Both the position numbers and the translations under genes were made by a program. A stretch of 46,167 nt of DNA from Planctomycetota bacterium. GTDB lineage: Bacteria > Planctomycetota > Phycisphaerae > WQYP01. The notes below the pieces were generated by a model. That model ran no database searches. It was given only the letters and a program-made list of their open reading frames with translations, and was not told where the DNA came from. Below, piece by piece: positions 35,637 through 44,096 of this stretch (position 1 is its first letter; the number at the start of each line of letters is the position of its first letter). The stretch is taken from the NCBI GenBank assembly GCA_021805985.1, contig JAJZDN010000027.1, forward strand, positions 1 through 46,167, given 5' to 3'.

Positions 35637-35837
35637 ATGCGACTCCTGATTGGTACATCCGGCACGGTGCGGCACTCATGATTAAGGGTCATAATTTCGA
35701 ACTCCGCAAGTTTCTAAGTCGGTACTTTAGGCCTTCGAGGCTGTGGAGTAAAGCAGCCGGTCATGATTTAGAGGATAAATCACACGATAAATCAGACTGC
35801 TTGCCCGCCCCCCGTGCAGCGAGTATCTTGGCCACTG

Positions 35838-36752
35838 ATGATTATTGATTGTCACACCAGTATCTGGCAAAGCCCCGAACAACTGGGCCGCGATGCCATT
35901 AACCGCATCGCCCAGCCTACGCGCTTCGGGCATGAACACGTCCGGCTCCTGCCGAAGGCCGATACCGCTTCGCATTATCTCGCCGCTGAGCCGGTGCAGC
36001 GCAGCTTTGTGCTGGGCTTTAAAAGCCGCTACCTCGGGGCGTGTATCCCCAACGATCTAATTACCGATTATTGCAGTGAACATGCGGATCAAATGATTGG
36101 ATTTGCCGGACTTGATCCCACGGACCCCGATGCCACCGCACAGGTCACGGAAATCGGACATAGCACGTTGCTTAAGGGGCTGGTCATCGCCCCCGCAGCG
36201 CAGGATTTTCACCCCTGTGACACGCAAGCCATGCGGATTTACGAGGCTGCGGCGATCTTAAAATTACCCGTGATCTTTTCCAACGGACCCTATAATTCGT
36301 CCCAGGCCCGCATGGAATACGCCCGCCCACTGCTGCTGGATGAAATTGCCCGCAACTTTCCTGATCTCAAATTAGTCATCAGCCATATGGGCTATCCCTG
36401 GGTGGATGAAACCCTGATGCTTCTGGCCAAACACAACAACGTGTTTGCCGGGATCGCCGGACTGCTGCGACGTCCTTGGATCGCATGGGATGCATTATTG
36501 CGGGCCTTTGAGATGCAGGTTACCAGCCGGCTGCTTTTTGGCAGTGATTTTCCATTTTCTACCGCCACGGATTGTATTGATACGATCTACAATATCAATC
36601 ACTTTGCGATGGGGTCACCTATGCCGATTATTCCGCGGGAAGTACTGCGCAATATTGTCAATAATGACGCCCTTACCGCACTTGGCATTCACTGCCCGTC
36701 CAGCCGCACCTTGGCAGCGCCCGTTAAACTCCACCGCGCCGTCAGAGAATAA
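35838..36752 (+). CDS. Amidohydrolase_2-type metal-dependent hydrolase
   Basis: A 304-residue TIM-barrel protein starting MIIDCHTSIW. The ligand pattern of the family is partly kept: Asp4 and His6 at the start (DCHTSI, where many have HxH), the His of VISHMGYPWVDE and the Asp of LLFGSDFPFS. Such proteins hydrolyse or decarboxylate small organic acids and esters; the substrate is not evident. I chose the ATG at 35838 by homology because the frame is open to 35814. It is divergent from the M16 pair. Confidence 0.8.
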   Translation: MIIDCHTSIWQSPEQLGRDAINRIAQPTRFGHEHVRLLPKADTASHYLAAEPVQRSFVLGFKSRYLGACIPNDLITDYCSEHADQMIGFAGLDPTDPDATAQVTEIGHSTLLKGLVIAPAAQDFHPCDTQAMRIYEAAAILKLPVIFSNGPYNSSQARMEYARPLLLDEIARNFPDLKLVISHMGYPWVDETLMLLAKHNNVFAGIAGLLRRPWIAWDALLRAFEMQVTSRLLFGSDFPFSTATDCIDTIYNINHFAMGSPMPIIPREVLRNIVNNDALTALGIHCPSSRTLAAPVKLHRAVRE

Positions 36753-36770
36753 TGCATTCTTAAACCTGCA

Positions 36771-36795
36771 AGATCACGCACGTGTTGCGTGACCT
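36771..36795. other. Stem-loop between amidohydrolase and YbjQ genes
   Basis: TCACGCA-CGTGT-TGCGTGA, a 7-bp perfect stem that extends to about 10 bp with one mismatch (AG.../...CT). No U-tract follows, so it is a weak terminator candidate or a regulatory hairpin. Confidence 0.35.
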
Positions 36796-36879
36796 ACGCT
36801 CAATGCGTTAATATCTGCGGAAGATTGGATCGGGAGCACGTCCATATCTCGATCAAAGTGTAGAGGATGACCATCATTT

Positions 36880-37200
36880 ATGATTATTACCACGACCAAT
36901 AGCATAGATGGACACCGCATTCTGGAGTATAAAGCACTGGTGCGCGGAATCGTCGTACGCACCCCCACCATCAGCCAGGGATTTATGGGGGGCCTTAAGT
37001 CCATTGTCGGCGGTCGCAATCGCAGTTATACCGTGATGTGCGAAGAAGCCCGCAATGAAGCGTTCGAAATTATGGCCCAGCAAGCCGCTGAACTCGGCGC
37101 TAACGCAGTGGTCGGTGTGCGCTATGATGCTGCCGACCTTGGCGGCCAAAGCGGATCAGCCGAAGTGCTGTGCTATGGCACCGCTGTCGTGGTCGAATAA
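36880..37200 (+). CDS. YbjQ/UPF0145 family protein
   Basis: A 106-residue protein with IITTTNSIDGHRILEYKALVRGIVV, then SIVGGRNRSYTVMCEEARNEAF and LGANAVVGVRYD, the conserved core of UPF0145 (PF01906), which forms pentamers of unknown function and has been proposed to bind heavy metals. GAGGATG lies about 14 nt upstream. It stands alone between the amidohydrolase and the convergent DUF1328 gene. Confidence 0.93.
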   Translation: MIITTTNSIDGHRILEYKALVRGIVVRTPTISQGFMGGLKSIVGGRNRSYTVMCEEARNEAFEIMAQQAAELGANAVVGVRYDAADLGGQSGSAEVLCYGTAVVVE

Positions 37201-37256
37201 TGCGTTAAACCTTTCGGCCAATCCAACAACTCGCATCGCCACTTCAACGCGCTTCG

Positions 37257-37421
37257 TCACGGTCGTCCGCGAAAGCCACCAATGAGTGAAATCACAAAAA
37301 TAATCAGAAAAATCACAAAAAGAACCTTTGCGATTTCCGTAGCCAGTCCGGCGACACCCAAAAAGCCAAATAACCCGGCGATAATCGCCACGACCAGAAA
37401 TATAATGGCCCAGTATAGCAT
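37257..37421 (-). CDS. DUF1328 (YtjA-like) small membrane protein
   Basis: A 54-residue protein from the ATG at 37421, which has AAGGAG 8 nt upstream; the longer frame to 37448 has no such site. The sequence [19 protein letters not shown] and [17 protein letters not shown] has the two hydrophobic helices and central glycines of DUF1328/UPF0391, a family of unknown function often induced by stress. It is convergent with YbjQ. Confidence 0.88.
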   Translation of the reverse strand: MLYWAIIFLVVAIIAGLFGFLGVAGLATEIAKVLFVIFLIIFVISLIGGFRGRP

Positions 37422-37710
37422 GTTCGTAGCTCCTTCGAAAAATCCCATCCGCTACCGCCCGAACCCCGTCACTGGAGAATCAATCAACTGCCAACCCTCC
37501 CGGCGGGCCGCAGCAGCAAAACCTGTATTCCCCATCTCATTATAGGCACGCCATTTTGCAGCGGCCAATTAATAAAAAGATTGGCTTCGCATTATGCTAC
37601 TAAAAGGCGGCCTCTGCGTTAGTCTGGTATGATGATCGGAAGCGGATAAGTGGATGAGCACAATAGTGGGCAGTACGTTTGGGCTTTCGCGAAAAAAAGG
37701 TGATCGATCA

Positions 37711-39543
37711 ATGAGATTTCAATCTTCTGCGGTGCGAAAATTTTATGCGTTGGTTCTGGCAACGTCAGCGATAACGCTGGTATCGGCTTCCAGCCTGGTG
37801 CAGGCGGCCGGTGCGGCAAGCGTTCCGGCACCGGTGGCCCAGTATGTGCCGGGGAATGCCGCTTTTTATATGGGGTGGGCCGGCAAGCCTGAAACTTGGC
37901 CAGGATTTAAATCTTCGCGGCTGGCAAGGATTTTGAAAAATAGCCATATTGCTGATTTTTTCAGGCAGGACATACCGGCTGTTTTGGCCGCCAATCGCAA
38001 TGGCGGTCCTGCGACGATGCGCCGGGCAAATCATATGCGCAAAATTGCCTCGCTTTTCTTCAATCACCCGTGTGCGGTTTATGTTTTACCTCTGGCTGCC
38101 GGGCAATCCAAGCTTTCGATTGGCATTCTTGTCAAGACGGTCAAAGATCGGAACGCGATCATGGCGGCCCTGCAAGGAATACAACGAGGGCACAAAAATA
38201 CAAGCACTGCATCGCACGTTGACGCCAAAATCGGATATTCCGGTTCCTGGGTGTATGATTTTATAAACCCCACCCCTGCCATGATGCAGACTTTAACGGG
38301 CAAAGGCGATCCGTTAGTGGCCTTCGCGAGATTTCAAAAAGCTATTCCCCACGGCATCACAAACCCGGTTCTGAGCGTTTATACGAACTTTGCAGCCGCG
38401 AAAAGCGACGAACTATTGCTGGCCAAATATGCCCAACGTGTGCCGCAAGCGAAAATCTTTCTCGGAGGAGTCAATGTCGGAACCCAGGATCAAGTGTATA
38501 AAACCTACGCGATGACGGCAGGGCTGGTTGATGGCCAATGGCGCGAGGCTAATTTGATGGCCTACCGCCATCCGCCGGTGCACCTGGGGCATGCCGCATC
38601 CTTGCTGAAGCTTGCACCGGCCACTTCCGTGGGCGCAGCGGTTTTTCATCTGAACTTGACCACTGTGACCAATAGCCTGCTGGCCGCTGCAAAGGCTGAT
38701 GGACACAGCAAACCGATCAACCAAGGGTTGCAAACTGTAAATCAGATGACGGGTGTGGATTTGCAGCAGGATTTGATCCAGGCGCTGGGTGGGCGTTGGC
38801 TGATGTATGAATTACCATCACGCGGGCTAGCCCCATTTAACGGTTACGTCCTGGCCAATCGACTGCGGCATCCCAATCGTATCATGCAGGCTTTGGCGGT
38901 GCTGATGCCCGTGGCCGTAATGGGTGGAAATGCCATGGCCCGCCAGCGCGGCATGAGCGCCAAGACGCTGTCCCTGAATTCCGTGCAAATGGGTGAAGTA
39001 ACCATTAACGAAGTCGGTGCCGCGGGCACATCGCTTTGTTATGCCATCGACAATAATAACTTTTTTATCACGCTTAATGTCAACACCATGCGGGCGGCCA
39101 TCCGGCAGGAAAAAGCAAAAACATCCGTACTTGATAATCCGGCATTTAAGCGTGTGCTAACTAAACTCGGCAATCCACCTTCGGCGGCGACGATCAGTTT
39201 TACCGACTCACCAAAGCTCCTTTCGGCGGGCTATAAGCTGCTTACAGAGCAACTGCAAACCATGCTGTCCAAGGACGATATTCAACTGCCGGTTCCACTG
39301 GCACGCATCGCCCCACCCCTGGCGGACCTGATGGCTGTCATGGAGCCATCAGGCTCGGTGAGTTGGTTTGACTCCACAGGCTGGCATCGGCGCAGCATCT
39401 GTGCATTTCCGCTGGCAGGCATATTTTCCGCCCAGTCTCCCAGCCACTATCTGGGCTTTTTTTCATCAGCATGGAGCACAGACAATCTTGCCAGCAAATC
39501 CGCCGCCGCCCCAGCCGCTGGTGCTGGGCCGAGTAATAATTAA
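37711..39543 (+). CDS. Large secreted protein, DUF3352-like (tentative)
   Basis: About 610 residues from the ATG at 37711 (AAAAGG lies 11 nt upstream); the frame is open from 37654. The N-terminus is a signal peptide (FYALVLATSAITLVSASSLVQAAGA). The rest is a soluble alpha/beta protein, with APVAQYVPGNAAFYMGWAGKPE near the start and a repeated pattern of segments ending in GGxWL or similar, as in some planctomycete DUF3352 proteins. No enzyme motif is seen. It is a lone gene; function is unknown. Confidence 0.68.
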   Translation: MRFQSSAVRKFYALVLATSAITLVSASSLVQAAGAASVPAPVAQYVPGNAAFYMGWAGKPETWPGFKSSRLARILKNSHIADFFRQDIPAVLAANRNGGPATMRRANHMRKIASLFFNHPCAVYVLPLAAGQSKLSIGILVKTVKDRNAIMAALQGIQRGHKNTSTASHVDAKIGYSGSWVYDFINPTPAMMQTLTGKGDPLVAFARFQKAIPHGITNPVLSVYTNFAAAKSDELLLAKYAQRVPQAKIFLGGVNVGTQDQVYKTYAMTAGLVDGQWREANLMAYRHPPVHLGHAASLLKLAPATSVGAAVFHLNLTTVTNSLLAAAKADGHSKPINQGLQTVNQMTGVDLQQDLIQALGGRWLMYELPSRGLAPFNGYVLANRLRHPNRIMQALAVLMPVAVMGGNAMARQRGMSAKTLSLNSVQMGEVTINEVGAAGTSLCYAIDNNNFFITLNVNTMRAAIRQEKAKTSVLDNPAFKRVLTKLGNPPSAATISFTDSPKLLSAGYKLLTEQLQTMLSKDDIQLPVPLARIAPPLADLMAVMEPSGSVSWFDSTGWHRRSICAFPLAGIFSAQSPSHYLGFFSSAWSTDNLASKSAAAPAAGAGPSNN

Positions 39544-39595
39544 AACCTCTTATACTCCGATCGCCTCTCAAGGGAACAAGCAGGCGATGCAATCC

Positions 39596-39783
39596 GTTGA
39601 ACGGGCGTGGCAACATTTCCGGGCCACACGGCCGTGTGGGCAAACTTCACAAAGCCGCCGGCTTTGCCGGTGGTGGAACGCACCATAAAAGCATCCCGAC
39701 TCGCCGGGACCAAACGGCGTGATTTGCCCCTGATTTGGCGTTATTTCGGCCCTGCCCGGAAAAATTGCCACGCCCCGTTGAAC
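39596..39783. mobile_element. Candidate MITE with ~30-nt imperfect terminal inverted repeats
   Basis: The left end reads GTTGAACGGGCGTGGCAA then TTTCCGGGC (39596-39624), and its complement recurs at 39754-39783 with only a few changes. The 188-nt inner part is non-coding and holds a perfect palindrome (CCACACGG-CCGTGTGG, 39624-39639) and the GCCGCCGGCT...CCGGTGG stem that also occurs at 8323-8408. It lies downstream of the secreted protein gene and abuts the REP pair. Confidence 0.55.
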
Positions 39784-39784
39784 C

Positions 39785-39840
39785 GCAGGCATCTTGCCTG
39801 CATCGGAAACACGACAGAAGCAGGCGGGACGCCTGCGTTA
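39785..39840. repeat. REP pair, copy 2
   Basis: Hairpins GCAGGC-ATCTT-GCCTGC (39785-39801) and GCAGGCG-GGA-CGCCTGC (39820-39836), separated by 18 nt. It matches the pair next to the RAYT remnant at 22655-22702, with a longer spacer here. Confidence 0.7.
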
Positions 39841-39893
39841 CCTATAACTGCTCGCGCCTTCGCAGCCGATTAGCATCCATGGCCGGGCGGAGT

Positions 39894-40820
39894 CTATTTT
39901 GCGTTGGCGCGGTACCAGGCAATCGTTTTCTCCAAGCCATCTTCCAGTGAGGTCTGGGCCGAAAAGCCAAATAAGTTTTTGGCCAGGGTGGTATCGAGGC
40001 AGCGCCGCGGTTGGCCATCGGGCTTGGAAGGATCCCAGCGGATTTCCCCCTTAAATCCGCAGAGCTTGCCTATTAATTCCGTCAGGGCACGAATGGTGAT
40101 TTCCCGACCCGCACCGAGATTCACCGGTTCAGCGGCATCATATTTATGCATGGCTGCGACAATACCCGCAGCGCAGTCTTCCACATATAGAAATTCCCGC
40201 GACGCCTGACCTGTACCCCATGCCGTTATAAAAGCACTGTCGGCCCGCTGGGCTTCCACAAATTTCCGGATTAACGCTGGAATAACGTGCGACGATTGCA
40301 GATCAAAATTATCGCCCGGACCATATAAATTCACCGGCAACAAATAAATCGCATTCAAGCCATACTGCTGACGATACGATTGGCACATCGTCAGCAACGC
40401 TTTTTTGGCAATGCCATAAGGCGCATTGGTTTCTTCGGGAAAGCCGTTCCACAAGTCACTTTCCTTGAAGGGGACAGGCGTAAATTTGGGATAAGCGCAA
40501 ATGGTACCAACCTGCACAAACTTTTTTACCGCATTTACCCGCGCGGCTTCCATCAGGTGCAAGCCCATTGCCATATTGGCGTAAAAATACCGGCCGGGGT
40601 TTTCCCGGTTCGCCCCGATTCCGCCCACCTGAGCTGCCAGGTGCAAAATAACATCGGGCTTCAGCCGCGACACCATCTCCTCCGTGGCCTGCTGCCGGGT
40701 CAGGTCGCAATCTTTACTTCGCAGGATATGGATATCACTTAAAGCGACACCGCCGGCGGTGAGCTTGCGGGTAATACACCGCCCCAGAAATCCTGCTCCG
40801 CCGGTAATTAAATATTGCAT
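39894..40820 (-). CDS. GDP-L-fucose synthase-like epimerase/reductase
   Basis: A 308-residue short-chain dehydrogenase from the ATG at 40820 (MQYLITGGAGFLGR; GGAG lies 11 nt upstream). It has the Rossmann GGAGFLG (7-13), QVGTICAYPK (about 104-112), the Tyr135-x3-Lys139 pair (APYGIAKK) and the HVIPALIRKF segment, which together fit the GDP-L-fucose synthase branch that makes GDP-fucose from GDP-4-keto-6-deoxymannose. No gmd gene adjoins it. A related NDP-sugar epimerase role cannot be excluded. Confidence 0.85.
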   Translation of the reverse strand: MQYLITGGAGFLGRCITRKLTAGGVALSDIHILRSKDCDLTRQQATEEMVSRLKPDVILHLAAQVGGIGANRENPGRYFYANMAMGLHLMEAARVNAVKKFVQVGTICAYPKFTPVPFKESDLWNGFPEETNAPYGIAKKALLTMCQSYRQQYGLNAIYLLPVNLYGPGDNFDLQSSHVIPALIRKFVEAQRADSAFITAWGTGQASREFLYVEDCAAGIVAAMHKYDAAEPVNLGAGREITIRALTELIGKLCGFKGEIRWDPSKPDGQPRRCLDTTLAKNLFGFSAQTSLEDGLEKTIAWYRANAK

Positions 40821-41120
40821 GAACGCCGATCTCCGCACGCTGTGCCTCCAACATTCGTCTGACACACAGCAGAAGCGAACCGGAAGTGCCCCGATTTTAC
40901 CGCCATCGCCCCGCAATGGAAAATTGCCGCCAATTACTGAAAATAATCAAAGACCAAATCCATCGGCCGAGAGCCGAGATGTAATTTCAGTTGCAGGCAC
41001 GGCGCTCAAAGACCAATGAGCGCCGATCAATGAGCAATTATCGGAACAGTCGCCAACCAACCACCGGGTTATCACCACGGTGCTCTATGACGCGACGATG
41101 TCCCGACAAGCCAAAAATCA

Positions 41121-41156
41121 CGCCGTCGCAACCCGGCGATTACTCGGACAGGCTCC
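41121..41156 (-). repeat. Copy 2 of the AGGAGCCTGTCC repeat family
   Basis: On the minus strand: AGGAGCCTGTCCGAGTAATC then GCCGGGTTGCGACGGC. It matches 8431-8466 and the arms at 42569-42622. It lies in the 460-nt non-coding stretch between the fucose synthase-like gene and the esterase gene, where I see no coding sequence. Confidence 0.65.
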
Positions 41157-41284
41157 TAGCCGCTACAGCTCCTTGCCGCAAAAAACAGGTGTGCTTCATA
41201 CACACCACCAATGGTTGCTACATGCCAGGAGGCGTTTTATTTCAATTCCTTAACCCGAACCGACGTTATATTACGGTTTATTAT

Positions 41285-42526
41285 TCATTGCAATGGCTGC
41301 TTCCGGGCCATCTCACGCCGCAATTTCAGCACATCTGCTCGTGCATAAGGTACGTAGACATGTGCGAATTGCATGATAGCCTGATTGGAAGCTGCAATGT
41401 TCCCTTTTTTTATCGTCGCCTTCACGCTGTCAAGCATTTTGGCGTAGGCGGGCAGCATCGTATTAAAAATGACTTTGGCCTGATCGCAAACCGGCATACC
41501 CGGCGCGATATTCATGTCACGTTGCGCCTGCCACATTGCCCGCCCAAACGCCTTGTTCTTTTCCAGTAGCCTAAGCTGCCGAATTTTCACAGCCACGCCT
41601 TTTGTTAACGGAGCATCAAGGAAATCCAGCCCGCGATTAAAATTCTCCAAGCTCATTTGCGTGTGTTCCGCCCCAGGCTGGTCGAACAATGTCACATACT
41701 TGAAGCCCATACTTTTGAGGTGGTGATAAGCCAGAATGGTATCCTGTTCACATAAATCTTTTGTGCCGGTAAACAGAAAGAATCGGACGCGCTGCCGGGC
41801 CAGACGCAGATAGCGCGGTGCAACAGTAAAACCCTCCACATTATTTTGCGGTGGCACCAGAACAGGGTAATCCGCACAGCAGTTGCTGATTTCGCCCTTG
41901 TACACTTCCGAAAACAGCACGGCTGCTACACTGGCCATGCGCGATCCGCCGCTGAATCCCACCAGATAGATGCGCTTACGGTTAAGTTTATATTTCGCAT
42001 GCATTTCCATGTAGGCTTTGGCAATCATAGCCTGCCTCCAGAAATCGTGGTGCTTGTTGCCGGCATCCTGCACGACTGCCAATAAAAGTTTCCGCTTCGC
42101 GCAGATTGGCTTCCAACCGGATGGTATGCCGAATTTGTCCCAATAGGCGTCGAACACCAAAAGTCCCCACGTTCCATCGGAGACGTATCCTTTGGGTACA
42201 TAGACCAGCAGCGTAGGCTTGATTGATGGATTTTCAGGATCCTGACCATTCCGACCCATGTCAGGGTACGTCCATGGACCCTCCGTATACAGTGCCCCGT
42301 TAAACGTATAATTGTAAGTTGCAACCACCTTTTTTCCTGGGCCTTCCTGAATTTGCCAATTATACCTTCGGGCAACGGACGCCCAAAGCGCGGGCGTAAC
42401 CGGCGATTCAGTCAGAGTGCTCACCTGTCCCGAGGGTGTCCCGGCACTCCGTGCGCAAACTTCGCCAATATTGACCATCACCCCGGCCAGAACGCCGACC
42501 AAAAGCAATAACAATCGATTCTTCAT
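41285..42526 (-). CDS. Secreted alpha/beta-hydrolase (esterase-like)
   Basis: A 413-residue protein with a signal peptide (RLLLLLVGVLAGVMVNIGEV) and an alpha/beta-hydrolase core: nucleophile elbow GFSGG with Ser192, Asp257 in TGTKDLCEQDT and His288 in GAEHTQM, a complete triad. The C-terminal part (about 320-413) is helical with no clear match. It may act on esters or polysaccharide side groups outside the cell; the substrate is unknown. The ATG at 42526 opens MKNRLLLLLVG. Confidence 0.82.
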   Translation of the reverse strand: MKNRLLLLLVGVLAGVMVNIGEVCARSAGTPSGQVSTLTESPVTPALWASVARRYNWQIQEGPGKKVVATYNYTFNGALYTEGPWTYPDMGRNGQDPENPSIKPTLLVYVPKGYVSDGTWGLLVFDAYWDKFGIPSGWKPICAKRKLLLAVVQDAGNKHHDFWRQAMIAKAYMEMHAKYKLNRKRIYLVGFSGGSRMASVAAVLFSEVYKGEISNCCADYPVLVPPQNNVEGFTVAPRYLRLARQRVRFFLFTGTKDLCEQDTILAYHHLKSMGFKYVTLFDQPGAEHTQMSLENFNRGLDFLDAPLTKGVAVKIRQLRLLEKNKAFGRAMWQAQRDMNIAPGMPVCDQAKVIFNTMLPAYAKMLDSVKATIKKGNIAASNQAIMQFAHVYVPYARADVLKLRREMARKQPLQ

Positions 42527-42568
42527 ATGCTATTCCCACAAGTTCCACAAAACACTATTTTCACATCC

Positions 42569-42622
42569 AGGAGCCTCTCCGAATAATCGCCGGATTGCGG
42601 CGGCCATTACTCGGATAGGCTC
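42569..42622. repeat. AGGAGCCTGTCC family, head-to-head inverted pair
   Basis: The left arm AGGAGCCTCTCCGAATAATC and the right arm (complement of GGGAGCCTATCCGAGTAATG) lie around about 7 nt and differ at only three of 23 positions. Both arms match copies 8431-8466 and 41121-41156. It could form a long hairpin. Confidence 0.68.
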
Positions 42623-42659
42623 CCAACATCTCGCACATAGCAGCGCAGCGCTTCCAAAG

Positions 42660-42690
42660 CCTTCTAACTCCTAACTCCCAACTCCTGAAT
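42660..42690 (-). repeat. Heptad repeat array
   Basis: CTTCTAACTCC, TAACTCC and CAACTCC occur in tandem, as at 23836-23860 and 23938-23966 around the sufU-fusion gap. Confidence 0.6.
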
Positions 42691-42856
42691 ACTCGTCCCG
42701 CCCCTGACCCCTGTAACCTCAGTGGTGGGTCGTTGTGGCGAAAATGTTCGTTCAATGCAACCATGCGGTTTTCCTGATCACGATCCGGCTGATTGTGGCA
42801 TGGTCATTCTACCGCAAATCTCCGGTTTGCAAACCACGTCCTGCCATCCGCGCGAT

Positions 42857-42871
42857 CCGCGTAATCCGCGG
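42857..42871 (+). repeat. CCGCG-TAATC-CGCGG hairpin, third copy
   Basis: Same stem and loop as 14875-14889; here it is followed by TTAAAT rather than a T-tract. Nearby text CCGCGCGATCCGCG shows further partial copies. Confidence 0.5.
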
Positions 42872-43067
42872 TTAAATAGCGAAGCCACGTCGGTCTCCGT
42901 GGCCTCTGTGATCTCTGTGGCTAATCCGCTTCCGTCGTGTCTTTGTGCCGTAGTGCCGTAGTAGTGAAATTTTCCTTCGATACGGCCATGATTGCACCCT
43001 CAAGGCTTCGGTCGCTATAACCGGCTCCCTCGCGGCCCGCTGGGCCGCCGGGATCTTTCGGGGGAAT

Positions 43068-43400
43068 TTATTTTCGACTAAGTTCGCGGATCAGATCAGG
43101 TCGTTTTTCCAGCAGTCGAAGTAAGCGAAGGGCTGGACCCGAAGGGCGTCCTCGTCCTTGCTCCCAGGCGTGTACGGTTTGGACCGATGCATTGATAATA
43201 CCTGCGAACACCCTTTGGCTTGCCCGCACCCGGTTCTTTCGGATGGAGGCTATCTGCCGGGCCGTTATTGGACGGGGAGGGTCAGGGAGTTCCACGTCAC
43301 GCATGGTGACGGAGCCCTGTTCTTTCTGGGCCCAGATCAGAGCCTCCTCAAGGCCGGCCTTGATTTCATCGAAATAGGGATTCGTTTTTTTTCTGGGCAT
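43068..43400 (-). CDS. HigA-type antitoxin (XRE HTH)
   Basis: A 110-residue protein with a C-terminal HTH of the XRE type (about residues 46-100: ITARQIASIRKNRVRASQRV and NASVQTVHAWEQGRGRPSGP), matching HigA/NadS-type antitoxins. The N-terminus (YFDEIKAGLEEALIWAQKEQG) is typical of the family. It follows the toxin gene by 2 nt, the inverted toxin-first order of HigBA systems, and probably represses its own promoter. Confidence 0.88.
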   Translation of the reverse strand: MPRKKTNPYFDEIKAGLEEALIWAQKEQGSVTMRDVELPDPPRPITARQIASIRKNRVRASQRVFAGIINASVQTVHAWEQGRGRPSGPALRLLRLLEKRPDLIRELSRK

Positions 43401-43402
43401 CG

Positions 43403-43756
43403 TCAGCTCCTCGCCTTAATAAATCTCTGCCGCATCTGGGCATCTAATTTCGCTTTAAGACCCGCCAAATCATTCCGCTGGGCTTTGGTCAGGTTCGCCT
43501 TAGTATTCTTGGCAAACGCCGCCACCAGCAGGCATATACCAGCCTCCGGGTAATCCGCAAAGATCACACGGAGTCCGCCGCTTTTTCCGCGACCGGGAGC
43601 CGCACAACGGATTTTCCGCAAGCCGGCCGTTTCTTTTACCAGATCCCCCTCGCCTTGGAGTATGGCGATCTGCATGGCCAGCAGCGCATCATCCGGCACC
43701 TGATGCGACTGGAAAACCCGCGTGGCCCCAGCAAATTCCACAAATGTTCGCCTCAT
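43403..43756 (-). CDS. HigB/RelE-type toxin
   Basis: A 117-residue protein of the RelE/HigB2 (PF06296) family: KETAGLRKIRCAAPGRGKSGGLRVIFADY then AFAKNTKANLTKAQRNDLAGL. Such toxins cleave mRNA in the ribosome. The ATG at 43756 is about 20 nt after a good promoter -10 box. Toxin gene first and antitoxin second, as in HigBA. Confidence 0.88.
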   Translation of the reverse strand: MRRTFVEFAGATRVFQSHQVPDDALLAMQIAILQGEGDLVKETAGLRKIRCAAPGRGKSGGLRVIFADYPEAGICLLVAAFAKNTKANLTKAQRNDLAGLKAKLDAQMRQRFIKARS

Positions 43757-44096
43757 GCAGTCGTCCTATACTATTTTATAGCACACTACTAACCGTTTGC
43801 AAAGCGGAGCCGGGCCGTAACCTTTTCGCTGTAACCCCGCCGGTGCGCCGTTGTGGTGAAATTGTTCGTTCAGTGCAACCATAACCTGCCTGAAAAAAGG
43901 CCGAAGTTGTTCTCACTCACGAATTCTACATCTTCCACCCCGGGTTGCAAGGCCAATTCACAGGCCAATTCACACCAATTCACGTAATGCTGCACCCATG
44001 CACCCGTGTCCCTGCCATCCGCCCGCCACTTTCGCACTGAACCGTGGAATCGACGGACGCCACCTTTTCCTACGCCTTGCGAAGTGGACTTCCACC
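43757..44096. other. Intergenic region between higBA promoter and RHS-associated gene
   Basis: About 340 nt with no gene I can support. A 142-codon minus-strand reading frame crosses part of it but overlaps the next gene in another frame and shows no family features. Confidence 0.4.
43775..43802 (-). promoter_or_regulatory. Promoter of the HigBA-type pair
   Basis: Minus-strand TTGCAA (43802-43797), 16-nt spacer, TATAAA (43780-43775). The AT-rich text around the -10 box holds CTATA and TATAG half-sites that may serve as the antitoxin operator. Confidence 0.5.

Larger units (their letters stand above)
42527..43067. other. Intergenic region with repeats
   Basis: About 540 nt without a gene. 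It holds a ~54-nt inverted repeat (42569-42622), the heptad array at 42660-42690 and the CCGCG hairpin at 42857-42871. Confidence 0.6.
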
